Source: an uncultured Roseburia sp.
GTDB lineage: Bacteria > Bacillota > Clostridia > Lachnospirales > Lachnospiraceae
NCBI GenBank assembly: GCA_944380515.1
Contig: CALWHT010000025.1
Location: 1 to 64,000, forward strand
Reading direction: 5' to 3'
DNA length: 64,000 bases
In this document: positions 35,805-43,721 of the stretch, in pieces
How the letters are laid out: each line of letters opens with the position of its first letter
Numbering within the stretch: the first letter of the stretch is position 1
Program-made: the position numbers and the translations under genes
Notes under the pieces: model-generated
What the model was told of the DNA's origin: nothing
The model's input: only the letters and a program-made list of their open reading frames with translations
Database searches by the model: none

Positions 35805-36104
35805 ATGAGAGAAGATTTGAGATTTGACATCGCCGCTTTTTCCGATGCGGTGAACGAGTATCAGGATTTGATTGAGGATATGGAAAAGATACAGAAAACG
35901 CTGGAGCAGGAGCTTTTGGAATTAAAAAATACGCATTGGAAAAGTGAAGCGGGAGAAAAATTTCAAAAGCAGTATGAGCAGAACTGGAAAAAAAATGTGG
36001 AAACCTATACACAGTTTCTCAATCATTTAAAAGAAACTCTGGAGAGTGCCAGGGAGCAGTATCAGGCGCTTTATCAGAGGGCAAAAGGGTTAAAGCTTTC
36101 CTAA
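35805..36104 (+). CDS. WXG100-like protein 2
   Basis: A 99-residue two-helix protein of WXG100 size. The turn reads T-H-W-K-S-E-A-G near residues 43-50, so the W is kept but the third residue is Ser, not Gly. Long charged helices flank it. It starts four bases after the TPR gene stop and probably pairs with the canonical WXG100 protein that follows. Confidence 0.78.
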   Translation: MREDLRFDIAAFSDAVNEYQDLIEDMEKIQKTLEQELLELKNTHWKSEAGEKFQKQYEQNWKKNVETYTQFLNHLKETLESAREQYQALYQRAKGLKLS

Positions 36105-36171
36105 ACGGATGCCATCGGCATATGACACAGAGCATATGCCGGGTAAATATACATATAAGGAGGAAAAAAAT

Positions 36172-36468
36172 ATGGCATTGGACATCAAAATGACGCCGGA
36201 TGAACTGCGTACAGCGGCAACTAACCTGGAGGGAAAAAGGGATGAAATTCTTGATCTGGTAGAGCAGATTAAGAGCATGGTGGACGAGACCACGGGAGCA
36301 TGGTCAGGAGAAGCGCAAAAAGCGTTTGTCGATAATTTCGAGACGCTGCTTCCGGTATTGCAGAAGGATTTTCCAGAGGTGATTTCCGGGATTGCTTCCC
36401 AGCTGGACGGTGCTGCCGATGCACTCGAACAGGCGGACAGCGACATCGCAAGTGCATTAAAGGGCTAG
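36172..36468 (+). CDS. Canonical WXG100 protein (EsxA-like)
   Basis: 98 residues, with the hallmark W-S-G at about residue 43 (T-G-A-W-S-G-E-A) between two helices. The start at 36172 is set by a strong AAGGAGG eight bases upstream; the in-frame ATG at 36109 has no ribosome site and adds unrelated residues. It is the closest to classical EsxA/YukE in the locus and is presumably a core secreted component. A terminator follows directly. Confidence 0.93.
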   Translation: MALDIKMTPDELRTAATNLEGKRDEILDLVEQIKSMVDETTGAWSGEAQKAFVDNFETLLPVLQKDFPEVISGIASQLDGAADALEQADSDIASALKG

Positions 36469-36499
36469 ACACAGGCACGAATTACATGTATAGTAAAGA

Positions 36500-36528
36500 G
36501 GATCGGATTGTTTCGTCCGGTCCTTTTT
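36500..36528 (+). terminator. Rho-independent terminator after the WXG100 gene
   Basis: GGATCGGA (36500-36507) pairs with TCCGGTCC (36516-36523, one G-U), followed by TTTTT. It marks the end of the main T7SS transcript. Confidence 0.85.
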
Positions 36529-36572
36529 AGCGATGAAACAGAGATTTGTGCAGGTGAGAGTGAGGAGGAAAA

Positions 36573-37253
36573 ATGGATAAAAAGTATGTGGCAGACGCAA
36601 AGCTTAGAAATACAGTGGAGGTACAACATAAAAAGCATTCGCGTTCTTATCAGATTGGAAAGGTGATATGGCGGATTTTTCTTATATTATCTGTCGTATC
36701 TGTCATTGCAAGCACGGCGTTTGGTTATTACGCAGGCGGAGGTCTATCAAATGGTACAAGAGCAGAGACAGTTATGATGGGATTTATTTTTCCATTTTTG
36801 ATCATAGTGCCATTGAGTGCAGTTGTCTGGGGACTTGTTCAAAGACTGGGGGTAGATAAAAGGTTTGGGCTTCGGATGAGAGAAGCAGTGACATTGGAGG
36901 AAAATGAACTGATAAACGGGTGGGTACCAAGGTTTAAGAGGGAGTTGGAAACAGAACAGATAATATACCATATTAATTATAAAGATATAACGAAGATTGA
37001 TTATAATGAGAATCATCAAAGACTTGAGATTTACGGTTCAAGAACAAGAGAGGAGGTACCGCTCGCATTTCTCGGGAAAGTCCGGCAGCCCAACAGGGTG
37101 AAAGAAGAGAAGGATAACAAGCCGTATAAAATCTACGCATACTTTCAAAATATGTATGATTTGATGGAGGAATTGTCGAAACGTACAGGGCTTGCCATAA
37201 ACAAAACATATAACGGGGATAAGGATGAGGTCGAGAAATGGACATGGAGATAA
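36573..37253 (+). CDS. Membrane protein of unknown function, 226 aa
   Basis: Two membrane helices (about 30-52 and 66-88) near the N-terminus and a cytosolic beta-rich tail with a Y-K-D-I-T-K-I-D-Y motif. This resembles the general plan of YcxB/PH-like membrane proteins, but I do not identify a family. It overlaps the next gene by 16 bases. The pair and the third membrane protein form a mini-operon after the T7SS terminator; they may be immunity or accessory proteins, by position only. Confidence 0.75.
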   Translation: MDKKYVADAKLRNTVEVQHKKHSRSYQIGKVIWRIFLILSVVSVIASTAFGYYAGGGLSNGTRAETVMMGFIFPFLIIVPLSAVVWGLVQRLGVDKRFGLRMREAVTLEENELINGWVPRFKRELETEQIIYHINYKDITKIDYNENHQRLEIYGSRTREEVPLAFLGKVRQPNRVKEEKDNKPYKIYAYFQNMYDLMEELSKRTGLAINKTYNGDKDEVEKWTWR

Positions 37254-37822
37254 TTCATACAAAAAATATGGAAGAAATCCGGAACAGGGATAAAAAAAGC
37301 ACAGTTCTCAGATATATTTTTATCGTATGCGGGATATTGATGGCACTGCTGACGGTTTTTCGCCTTGTAATGGGAGACGGAATGGAAGCGCTGGCCGGAC
37401 TGCCGGTATTCATATTAATCTGTATATTCGGCTTAAGATTCAGCGGGCCAAAGAGCAGTTTTATTACGATTGACACGGAGATAGAATTCGGGGACGGGTA
37501 TATGAATATTATATACCCAAGCATCGACAGGGATGACGGAAGAGGGGTACGCAGGGAGGTATATCCGTATAAAGCGGAAGATGTACAGGAACTGCAGTAT
37601 GGTGAAAAATTAAAATTAATGAGGATAGAGGGACCGATAAAAATACGGGAGGAATATCCGGACGGAACGGTCAGAATTGATAATGGTGTTGTAAAGAGGA
37701 AAGACGGAAGTACCATGCAGATGAATTACAATTTTGTATTATACCTGTATGATGATGAAAAACGACAGGAAATTCTTGATAAAACAGTTAAAAGTTTAAG
37801 GCATATTATGTATTACGGATAA
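37238..37822 (+). CDS. Membrane protein of unknown function, 194 aa
   Basis: Two membrane helices (about 22-42 and 50-68) followed by a beta-rich cytosolic domain. The layout mirrors the preceding gene (two helices, then a domain with an I-x-x-P/Y-x-Y-K-A-E-D-V-Q-E-L segment), so the two may be distant paralogs. It starts inside the end of the upstream gene. No enzyme motif is visible. Confidence 0.72.
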   Translation: MDMEIIHTKNMEEIRNRDKKSTVLRYIFIVCGILMALLTVFRLVMGDGMEALAGLPVFILICIFGLRFSGPKSSFITIDTEIEFGDGYMNIIYPSIDRDDGRGVRREVYPYKAEDVQELQYGEKLKLMRIEGPIKIREEYPDGTVRIDNGVVKRKDGSTMQMNYNFVLYLYDDEKRQEILDKTVKSLRHIMYYG

Positions 37823-37888
37823 CAGGGATGCGGCCTTAAAGAGACCCGTAGATTACGTGTAAAAACAAACAGGAAAGGAATATAAATT

Positions 37889-38365
37889 ATGAGGCGTAAA
37901 GGTATCATCATATATTTGGTATTATGTATAGTTGCAGAGTTATGCCTGGCGGCAGTTTACTTTATACCGATACAGTTCCAATACGATGGAAAAACAATAG
38001 GGAGCGTGACAGATTGGGATGAAAAGGTAGAATCTTATCATAGAAAAGTAAAAAACTCGAATGGTAGATGGAAAAAAGAATTGGATTTCAGGTATAGTTA
38101 CGTGATGGAACTGACCTATGAGGTGGATGGGGAAGAGTATGTGATATATTACGAAAAAAAGAAGCATGATAGCTTTGGAAGTGAGATTGAAGTGAGATAC
38201 AGAACAGCAGACCCACAGGATTGTGTAGTTATGTCGGTTCAATTTATAAGATATTGCACGGCAGCATTCATTTGCGCAGCGGTATGCATACCGCTGGCCT
38301 ATCTGATTACATACTTATATAAAAAACATAAGGCGTCTGCTGCACATAATCAGTCGGCGGTGTAA
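37889..38365 (+). CDS. Membrane protein, DUF3592-like
   Basis: 158 residues with one helix at each end (about 6-27 and 117-141) enclosing an extracytoplasmic beta domain with Y-S-Y-V-M-E-L-T-Y-E-V-D-G-E-E-Y. This is the typical plan of DUF3592 proteins, common near secretion and toxin loci and of unknown function. AGGAAAGG precedes the ATG. It is the last gene before the terminator. Confidence 0.7.
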   Translation: MRRKGIIIYLVLCIVAELCLAAVYFIPIQFQYDGKTIGSVTDWDEKVESYHRKVKNSNGRWKKELDFRYSYVMELTYEVDGEEYVIYYEKKKHDSFGSEIEVRYRTADPQDCVVMSVQFIRYCTAAFICAAVCIPLAYLITYLYKKHKASAAHNQSAV

Positions 38366-38422
38366 AATATAAATGAAAAAAATACCAAAGAATAAGATGA
38401 AAATTTGTGGATAATAAATAAA

Positions 38423-38458
38423 GGCGGCGTATTTCCGGGCCCGGAGCGTCGTCTTTTT
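38423..38458 (+). terminator. Rho-independent terminator
   Basis: GGCGGCG (38423-38429) pairs with CGTCGTC (38447-38453, with G-U pairs), a CCGGGCCCGG palindrome fills the loop, and TTTTT follows. Confidence 0.82.
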
Positions 38459-38479
38459 GCATATGGCGGGCAGAAACAG

Positions 38480-38527
38480 ACACGATATCTAGTAAAAACA
38501 GTTTGACAAAAACACAATATATGGTAT
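38480..38527 (+). promoter_or_regulatory. Tandem NrdR boxes
   Basis: Box 1 ACACGATATCTAGTAA (38480-38495) and box 2 ACACAATATATGGTAT (38512-38527) match the NrdR consensus ACACWATATWTWGTGT at about 12 and 14 of 16 positions. They are 32 bases apart start to start, the usual three-helical-turn spacing. Box 2 overlaps the promoter spacer and -10, so NrdR binding would block transcription of nrdD. Confidence 0.8.
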
Positions 38528-38530
38528 TAT
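38503..38530 (+). promoter_or_regulatory. Sigma-A promoter of nrdD
   Basis: TTGACA (38503-38508), a 16-base spacer and TATTAT (38525-38530). The start codon lies 48 bases downstream with AGGAAGGAG in front. Confidence 0.85.
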
Positions 38531-38577
38531 GTAGGTACGCAATTCGGATAGGTTGAAAGAGGAAGGAGCTAAGTGAT

Positions 38578-40767
38578 ATGAAAATTATTAAGCGCAGCGG
38601 TGCGGAGGATACCTTTGACATAAAAAAAATAGAAGCTGCAATCCGCAAAGCGAACAATAGCGTTATCGACTATGAGAAGCTGGATGACAAGCAGATTGAC
38701 AATATTTTGGAAAATGTGGAGCGGGCGTGCGAGAATATGAAGCGTTCTGCGAGCGTAGAGGAGATTCAGGATATGGTGGAAAACCAGATTATGAATCAGC
38801 GGGCGTTCAATGTGGCGCGCAACTACATTACCTACCGTTACAAGCAGGAGCTGGTGCGTAAATCCAACTCCACCGACGAGCAGATTTTAAGCCTGCTTGA
38901 GTGCAACAACGAGGAGGTAAAGCAGGAAAACTCCAACAAGAATCCTACGGTAAACAGCGTGCAGAGGGATTATATGGCGGGAGAGGTCAGCAAGGATATT
39001 ACAAAGCGCTTCCTGCTGCCGCCGGATATTGTGGAAGCCCATGAAAAGGGACTCATTCATTTCCATGACGCCGATTATTTTGCCCAGCACATGCACAACT
39101 GCTGTCTGGTAAATCTGGAGGATATGCTGCAATACGGCACGGTTATCAGCGAGACGATGATAGACCCGCCCAAGAGCTTTTCCACTGCGTGCAACATTGC
39201 GACTCAGGCAATCGCGCAGATTGCAAGTTCCCAGTATGGCGGGCAGAGCATTTCCCTGTCGCATCTTGCACCGTTTGTGGAGGTCAGCCGGCAGAAATAC
39301 CGCAAGCTGGTTCGGCAGGAGCTGGAGGCGGCGGGCATTGAGCCGACCGAGGAAAAAATTAATACCATCGCGGAGCTGCGGGTAAAAGAAGAAATCAACC
39401 GCGGCGTGCAGATGATCCAATATCAGGTTATCACCCTCATGACAACCAACGGGCAGGCGCCGTTTATCACGGTATTTATGTATCTGGACGAGGTGCCGGA
39501 GGGACAGCTCCGCGACGACCTTGCCGCGGTGATCGAGGAAATGCTGCACCAGAGAATCCTCGGCGTCAAAAACGAAAAGGGCGTTTATATCACGCCGGCC
39601 TTCCCGAAGCTGATTTACGTGCTCGAGGAGGACAATATCAGAGAGGACTCAAAATACTGGTATCTGACGAAGCTGGCGGCGGAATGTACCGCAAAGCGCA
39701 TGGTGCCGGACTATATTTCCGAGAAGATCATGAAAAAATTAAAAGACGGCAACTGCTATACCTGCATGGGCTGCCGCTCTTTCCTCACGGTAGACAGGAC
39801 AAAGGAGAATTATGCCAACGCGAACAATTACGTGCCGGGCAAAAAATTCTACGGAAGATTCAATCAGGGAGTTGTCACCTTAAATCTGGTTGACGTTGCC
39901 TGCTCCTCCGGCAGAGATATGGATAAGTTCTGGGAGATTATGGACCAGCGGCTGGAGCTTTGCTATCGCGCGTTGATGGCGAGACATGAGCGTCTTTTGG
40001 GAACGCCTTCCGACGTGGCTCCGATTCTCTGGCAGAACGGCGCGCTGGCGCGTCTCAAAAAGGGCGAAAAGATAGACAAGCTTTTATATAACGGTTATTC
40101 GACGATTTCTCTTGGCTATGCGGGACTTTGCGAGTGTACCAGATACATGAAGGGCGTTTCCCACACCGAGCCGGAGGGAACAGAATTTGCGCTTGAGGTT
40201 ATGCGGTATCTGAACAATGCCTGCGCAAAATGGAAGGAAGAAACCAACATTGATTTCAGTCTGTACGGCACGCCGCTGGAATCCACGACCTACAAATTTG
40301 CGAAGTGCTTACAGAAGCGCTTCGGCGTAATTCCGGGTGTTACGGACAAGAACTATATTACCAACAGCTATCACGTGCATGTGACCGAAAAAATCAGTGC
40401 GTTTGACAAGCTCAAATTCGAGTCTCAGTTCCAGGAGCTCTCCCCGGGCGGCGCCATCAGCTATGTCGAGGTGCCGAACATGCAGGACAACCTGGAGGCA
40501 GTGCTTTCCGTAATGCAGTACATCTACGAAAATATTATGTACGCCGAGCTGAATACAAAAAGCGATTACTGCCAGGAATGCGGATATTCCGGCGAAATCA
40601 AAATTGTCACCGACAAGGACGGCAAGCTGGTGTGGGAGTGCCCCAACTGCGGAAACCGTGACCAGAATAAGATGAGCGTGGCGCGCAGAACCTGCGGCTA
40701 CATCGGAACTCAGTTCTGGAATCAGGGGAGAACCCAGGAAATCAAAGAGCGCGTACTGCATCTATAG
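38578..40767 (+). CDS. nrdD: Anaerobic (class III) ribonucleoside-triphosphate reductase
   Basis: A 729-residue glycyl-radical enzyme that makes dNTPs without oxygen. It has an N-terminal ATP-cone (about 1-90), the barrel with N-C-C-L-V-N-L near residue 180, and a C-terminal zinc site formed by C-Q-E-C and C-P-N-C (about 664-690). The radical loop is R-T-C-G-Y with predicted radical Gly707. Length is normal. The activase nrdG lies 5 kb downstream with unrelated genes between, rather than adjacent as is common. Regulation by NrdR is strongly suggested by the tandem boxes overlapping its promoter. Confidence 0.97.
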   Translation: MKIIKRSGAEDTFDIKKIEAAIRKANNSVIDYEKLDDKQIDNILENVERACENMKRSASVEEIQDMVENQIMNQRAFNVARNYITYRYKQELVRKSNSTDEQILSLLECNNEEVKQENSNKNPTVNSVQRDYMAGEVSKDITKRFLLPPDIVEAHEKGLIHFHDADYFAQHMHNCCLVNLEDMLQYGTVISETMIDPPKSFSTACNIATQAIAQIASSQYGGQSISLSHLAPFVEVSRQKYRKLVRQELEAAGIEPTEEKINTIAELRVKEEINRGVQMIQYQVITLMTTNGQAPFITVFMYLDEVPEGQLRDDLAAVIEEMLHQRILGVKNEKGVYITPAFPKLIYVLEEDNIREDSKYWYLTKLAAECTAKRMVPDYISEKIMKKLKDGNCYTCMGCRSFLTVDRTKENYANANNYVPGKKFYGRFNQGVVTLNLVDVACSSGRDMDKFWEIMDQRLELCYRALMARHERLLGTPSDVAPILWQNGALARLKKGEKIDKLLYNGYSTISLGYAGLCECTRYMKGVSHTEPEGTEFALEVMRYLNNACAKWKEETNIDFSLYGTPLESTTYKFAKCLQKRFGVIPGVTDKNYITNSYHVHVTEKISAFDKLKFESQFQELSPGGAISYVEVPNMQDNLEAVLSVMQYIYENIMYAELNTKSDYCQECGYSGEIKIVTDKDGKLVWECPNCGNRDQNKMSVARRTCGYIGTQFWNQGRTQEIKERVLHL

Positions 40768-40775
40768 AGAAAAAA

Positions 40776-40809
40776 GACCGTATATCTTGATTGATGTACG
40801 GTTCTTTTT
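40776..40809 (+). terminator. Terminator after nrdD
   Basis: GACCGTA (40776-40782) pairs with TACGGTT (40797-40803, one G-U), followed by CTTTTT. Confidence 0.78.
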
Positions 40810-40871
40810 ATGCTACACTGTAAGGGATTTTGAATCAGGATACTGAAAATGAAAAATTATGGAGGAAATTT

Positions 40872-41255
40872 ATGTTAGAAGCAGGAATTACGGGTCAGCA
40901 GACCATGAAAGTAGAAAAAGAGCACACCGCGGAGGTCATGAAAAGCGGAACGCTGGCAGTATTTGCGACGCCGGCCATGGTTGCGCTCATTGAAGAGACC
41001 GCATGGAAAAGCGTTGCGGGAGAACTTGAGGAGGGCTGCGTGACCGTAGGAACCAGTCTTAATATCAGACATCTTTCCGCGTCTCCGGTCGGAATGCAGG
41101 TGACCTGCCGCACAACGCTTGTGGAGGTCGACGACAGGCTGCTTGTCTTTTCCGTGGAGGTGGAAGACGAGAAAGGAAAAATCGGAGAGGGAACCCATGA
41201 GCGGTTTATCGTACAGGCGGACAGGTTCCAGAAAAAGGCGGATGCGAAGCTGTAG
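40872..41255 (+). CDS. Hotdog-fold thioesterase (FlK-like)
   Basis: A 127-residue acyl-CoA thioesterase of the fluoroacetyl-CoA thioesterase (FlK)-like group. Signatures include the M-K-S-G-T-L-A-V-F-A-T-P segment and E-E-T-A-W near residues 40-44, then the T-S-L-N-I-R-H-L-S-A-S-P strand. The start at 40872 has GGAGG six bases upstream; the ORF begins at 40830 without a site. Substrate is unknown; housekeeping removal of unwanted acyl-CoA is likely. It is followed within 30 bases by the ArsC/Spx-like gene. Confidence 0.85.
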   Translation: MLEAGITGQQTMKVEKEHTAEVMKSGTLAVFATPAMVALIEETAWKSVAGELEEGCVTVGTSLNIRHLSASPVGMQVTCRTTLVEVDDRLLVFSVEVEDEKGKIGEGTHERFIVQADRFQKKADAKL

Positions 41256-41284
41256 GGCGGACAAAGAAAAAGGAGAACAAAACA

Positions 41285-41638
41285 ATGGCATTGACCGTAT
41301 TATGTTATAAGAACTGCTCAACCTGTCAGAGGGCGTTAAAATGGCTGGATGAAAAAGGAATTGACTACGAGGAACGCCCAATCAGGGAGGAACGCCCGAC
41401 CGCAGAGGAATTAAAAGAATGGTATCAGCAAAGCGGGCTTCCGCTGAAGCGCTTTTTTAATACCAGCGGCAGTCTTTATAAAGAATTAAACCTTAAGGAG
41501 CGGCTGCCCGGGATGAGTGAGGACGAACAGCTTGCGCTGCTTGCGACGGACGGGATGCTCGTAAAGCGCCCGTTGGTTGTCGGGGACGGCGTGGTTTTGA
41601 CAGGATTTAAAGAGGCAGAATGGGAGGAAAAACTTTGA
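41285..41638 (+). CDS. ArsC/Spx-family thioredoxin-fold protein
   Basis: A 117-residue member of the ArsC/YffB/Spx superfamily. The C-S-T-C motif at residues 11-14 and R-P in L-V-K-R-P-L near 94 fit the family. It is closer to the YffB/ArsC-like reductases than to Spx, as it lacks the RNA-polymerase-binding features I would expect. AAGGAG precedes the ATG. Its TGA overlaps the TTG start of the ZIP transporter (TTGA). Confidence 0.88.
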   Translation: MALTVLCYKNCSTCQRALKWLDEKGIDYEERPIREERPTAEELKEWYQQSGLPLKRFFNTSGSLYKELNLKERLPGMSEDEQLALLATDGMLVKRPLVVGDGVVLTGFKEAEWEEKL

Positions 41639-42411
41639 ATATATTTGTGGCTCTGATGATTCCGTTCTTGGGAACGTCGCTCGGCGCGGCATGCGTATTC
41701 TTTTTAAAGGACAGATTAAATCCCTTGGTACAGAAAGCGCTTTTGGGGTTTGCGTCGGGGGTTATGGTGGCGGCGTCAGTGTGGTCGTTGCTGATTCCGG
41801 CGATGGAAATGTCTGAGGAACTGGGAAAGCTTTCGTTTCTTCCGGCCGCGGTCGGATTTTCGCTCGGAATCCTGTTTTTGCTGGTCATGGACAGAATCAT
41901 TCCGCATCTTCATCTGAATGAGGAAAAGCCGGAAGGTTTACCGAGCAAACTAAAAAAAACAACCATGCTGGTACTTGCTGTCACCCTTCACAATATTCCG
42001 GAGGGAATGGCGGTCGGCGTGGTGTTTGCGGGGCTGCTTGCGGGAAACAACGAAATTACAATGTCTGGGGCGCTGGCGCTGACCATCGGAATCGCGATTC
42101 AGAACTTCCCGGAGGGAGCGATTATCTCGCTTCCTCTGAAAAGTGAGGGCGGAAGTAAAAAACGTGCCTTTTTCTACGGCATGGCTTCCGGCATTGTGGA
42201 GCCTTTGGCGGCCGGAATCACCATCCTCCTGGCAGGCGTGATTACAAAGCTGCTGCCGGGACTGCTGGCATTTGCCGCAGGGGCGATGATTTATGTTGTG
42301 GTGGAGGAGCTTTTACCCGAGGCTTCGGAGGGTGAGCATTCCAATATCGGCACGATTGGGTTCGCGGTCGGTTTTCTCATTATGATGATATTGGATGTAG
42401 CGCTGGGATAA
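41635..42411 (+). CDS. ZIP-family metal transporter
   Basis: A multi-span membrane protein of about 258 residues importing Zn2+ or other divalent metals. Eight predicted helices include the family signatures H-N-I-P-E-G-M-A (about residues 116-123) and N-F-P-E-G-A near 155. A short variable loop with H-L-H-L-N lies between helices 3 and 4. I place the start at TTG 41635, because GGGAGG lies seven bases upstream and the codon overlaps the preceding stop; ATG 41620 would put the ribosome site inside the gene. Confidence 0.9.
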   Translation: MNIFVALMIPFLGTSLGAACVFFLKDRLNPLVQKALLGFASGVMVAASVWSLLIPAMEMSEELGKLSFLPAAVGFSLGILFLLVMDRIIPHLHLNEEKPEGLPSKLKKTTMLVLAVTLHNIPEGMAVGVVFAGLLAGNNEITMSGALALTIGIAIQNFPEGAIISLPLKSEGGSKKRAFFYGMASGIVEPLAAGITILLAGVITKLLPGLLAFAAGAMIYVVVEELLPEASEGEHSNIGTIGFAVGFLIMMILDVALG

Positions 42412-42416
42412 AGTAT

Positions 42417-42507
42417 ATGGTACAATGAGCCTTGCAGAGCTCCGTGCTTGCACGGGGAGCTCTGTAAGGCGAATGCCTCATCGAGCCGACAGGCGAGATG
42501 GTACAAT
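42417..42507. repeat. Palindromic repeat element flanked by 10-bp direct repeats
   Basis: ATGGTACAAT occurs at 42417-42426 and again at 42498-42507. Between them a 9-bp perfect stem (cagagctcc 42435-42443, ggagctctg 42456-42464) is followed by a weaker gcct/aggc hairpin. Each direct repeat contains an extended -10-like T-G-G-T-A-C-A-A-T. It looks like a small mobile or REP-like element that duplicated its target. Confidence 0.6.
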
Positions 42508-42550
42508 AGTCACATATGAAAGAGAAACAAAAGAGAAGGAGAGTTATGTG

Positions 42551-42901
42551 ATGCAGGACGATATCAGAGAGCAGTTAATCAGGCAATTTCCGGCAGACGT
42601 GCTGGAGATGGAGGAGCAGAGCGGGAAAAGCTACTATGCGTGCCCGACCTGTAAAAGAGCGGTAACAGTAGGCACTGACAAATGCTCCGGCTGCGGGCAG
42701 ACGCTCTCCTGGGAGCATATCCGCAGACAAAATGCGAAAAAGGGCGCGCTGACAGCCGTTTTAAAATTTGAGGTGCCCGGCGATTTTGTCAGAGGGGATT
42801 GCAGAAAATGTCCGCTTTCCTATATTGCCAAGGAGCATAACGAAAATGTATATGAATGCCCGCTGAAAATGAGGGCAAATTGCAGGCTGGAGCTGTCCTA
42901 G
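42551..42901 (+). CDS. Zinc-ribbon protein of unknown function
   Basis: 116 residues from the ATG at 42551 with AAGGAGA upstream; the longer frame starting at 42425 runs through the repeat element and is not credible. It has C-P-T-C and C-S-G-C pairs (about 25-45), forming a zinc ribbon, and later a C-x-x-C-P pair (about 82-86) and further cysteines. I do not recognise the family. It is soluble and could bind nucleic acid. It lies 28 bases before the YdcF gene. Confidence 0.75.
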   Translation: MQDDIREQLIRQFPADVLEMEEQSGKSYYACPTCKRAVTVGTDKCSGCGQTLSWEHIRRQNAKKGALTAVLKFEVPGDFVRGDCRKCPLSYIAKEHNENVYECPLKMRANCRLELS

Positions 42902-42929
42902 GACAGAAGCCGGCATTTCCGGAGGGAGC

Positions 42930-43694
42930 ATGGAAAAGGGACAGATGGTTATCGTCGGAATCGGAACAATTTTATTTATCTGGTTTTTTTGTCCGCTTCT
43001 GGCAAAGGGGCTTGTCAATATCGGTGGAATTACGGGCATGGCGGTCTCGCTTCTGGTTATTTTGTATGGAATCTCTCGCAGCCGGATCAATCACAGGCTG
43101 GCAATGCTCTGGGAGACTGGCGGCGGGAGGACGGTGCTTTTGCTGCTGCTTGGAGCTGTTGCTGCCGTCGTTCTTGTAGTTTTGGCGGAGACGGTGCTCA
43201 TGGTGCGGGCCGCGTACCATGCCCCGCCTGAAAATACCACGGCCGTGGTGCTTGGCTGCAGCGTAAAGGGAACCAGACCGAGCGCCATTTTGGAGGAAAG
43301 GCTTGAGGCGGCGTATGATTATCTGTCAAAAAATCCCGAAGCGCTCTGTATATTGTCAGGAGGGCAGGGAGAAGGAGAGGACATCTCCGAGGCGGAGTGT
43401 ATGTACCGGTATCTCACGGAGAGAGGAATCGATGCAAAACGCCTCATTTTAGAGACAGCCTCGACAACGACAGAGGAGAATCTCAGGCTTTCCCGGGAGC
43501 TTTTAAACGAACGGGGGCTGGGCCGGACCGTGACGATTATCACCAGCGAGTTTCATGCCTACCGGGCAGAAAAAACCGCGGAAAGGCTGGGGCTTACCGC
43601 CTACAGCACCCCCGCGCGGACCTGCCTGTTATATCTGCCGACCTACTATGTGCGGGAGCTGTACGGCATTTTGTACTATGAGCTGGTACATTGA
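42930..43694 (+). CDS. YdcF/ElyC-family membrane protein (DUF218)
   Basis: 254 residues with three N-terminal membrane helices (about 6-25, 33-50 and 67-90) and a DUF218 domain from about 103. Signatures are V-V-L-G-C-S near 105, L-S-G-G-Q-G near 141, and S-T-T-T-E-E-N near 175. Family members such as SanA and ElyC affect envelope integrity; the exact reaction is unknown. GGAGG precedes the ATG. Confidence 0.9.
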   Translation: MEKGQMVIVGIGTILFIWFFCPLLAKGLVNIGGITGMAVSLLVILYGISRSRINHRLAMLWETGGGRTVLLLLLGAVAAVVLVVLAETVLMVRAAYHAPPENTTAVVLGCSVKGTRPSAILEERLEAAYDYLSKNPEALCILSGGQGEGEDISEAECMYRYLTERGIDAKRLILETASTTTEENLRLSRELLNERGLGRTVTIITSEFHAYRAEKTAERLGLTAYSTPARTCLLYLPTYYVRELYGILYYELVH

Positions 43695-43721
43695 AAAATC
43701 AAAGATATCGGGAGGAAGACT

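Noticed and set aside
42425-42550. N-terminal extension of the zinc-ribbon protein
   Set aside because: The extension translates the palindromic element and has no ribosome site; the ATG at 42551 has one.
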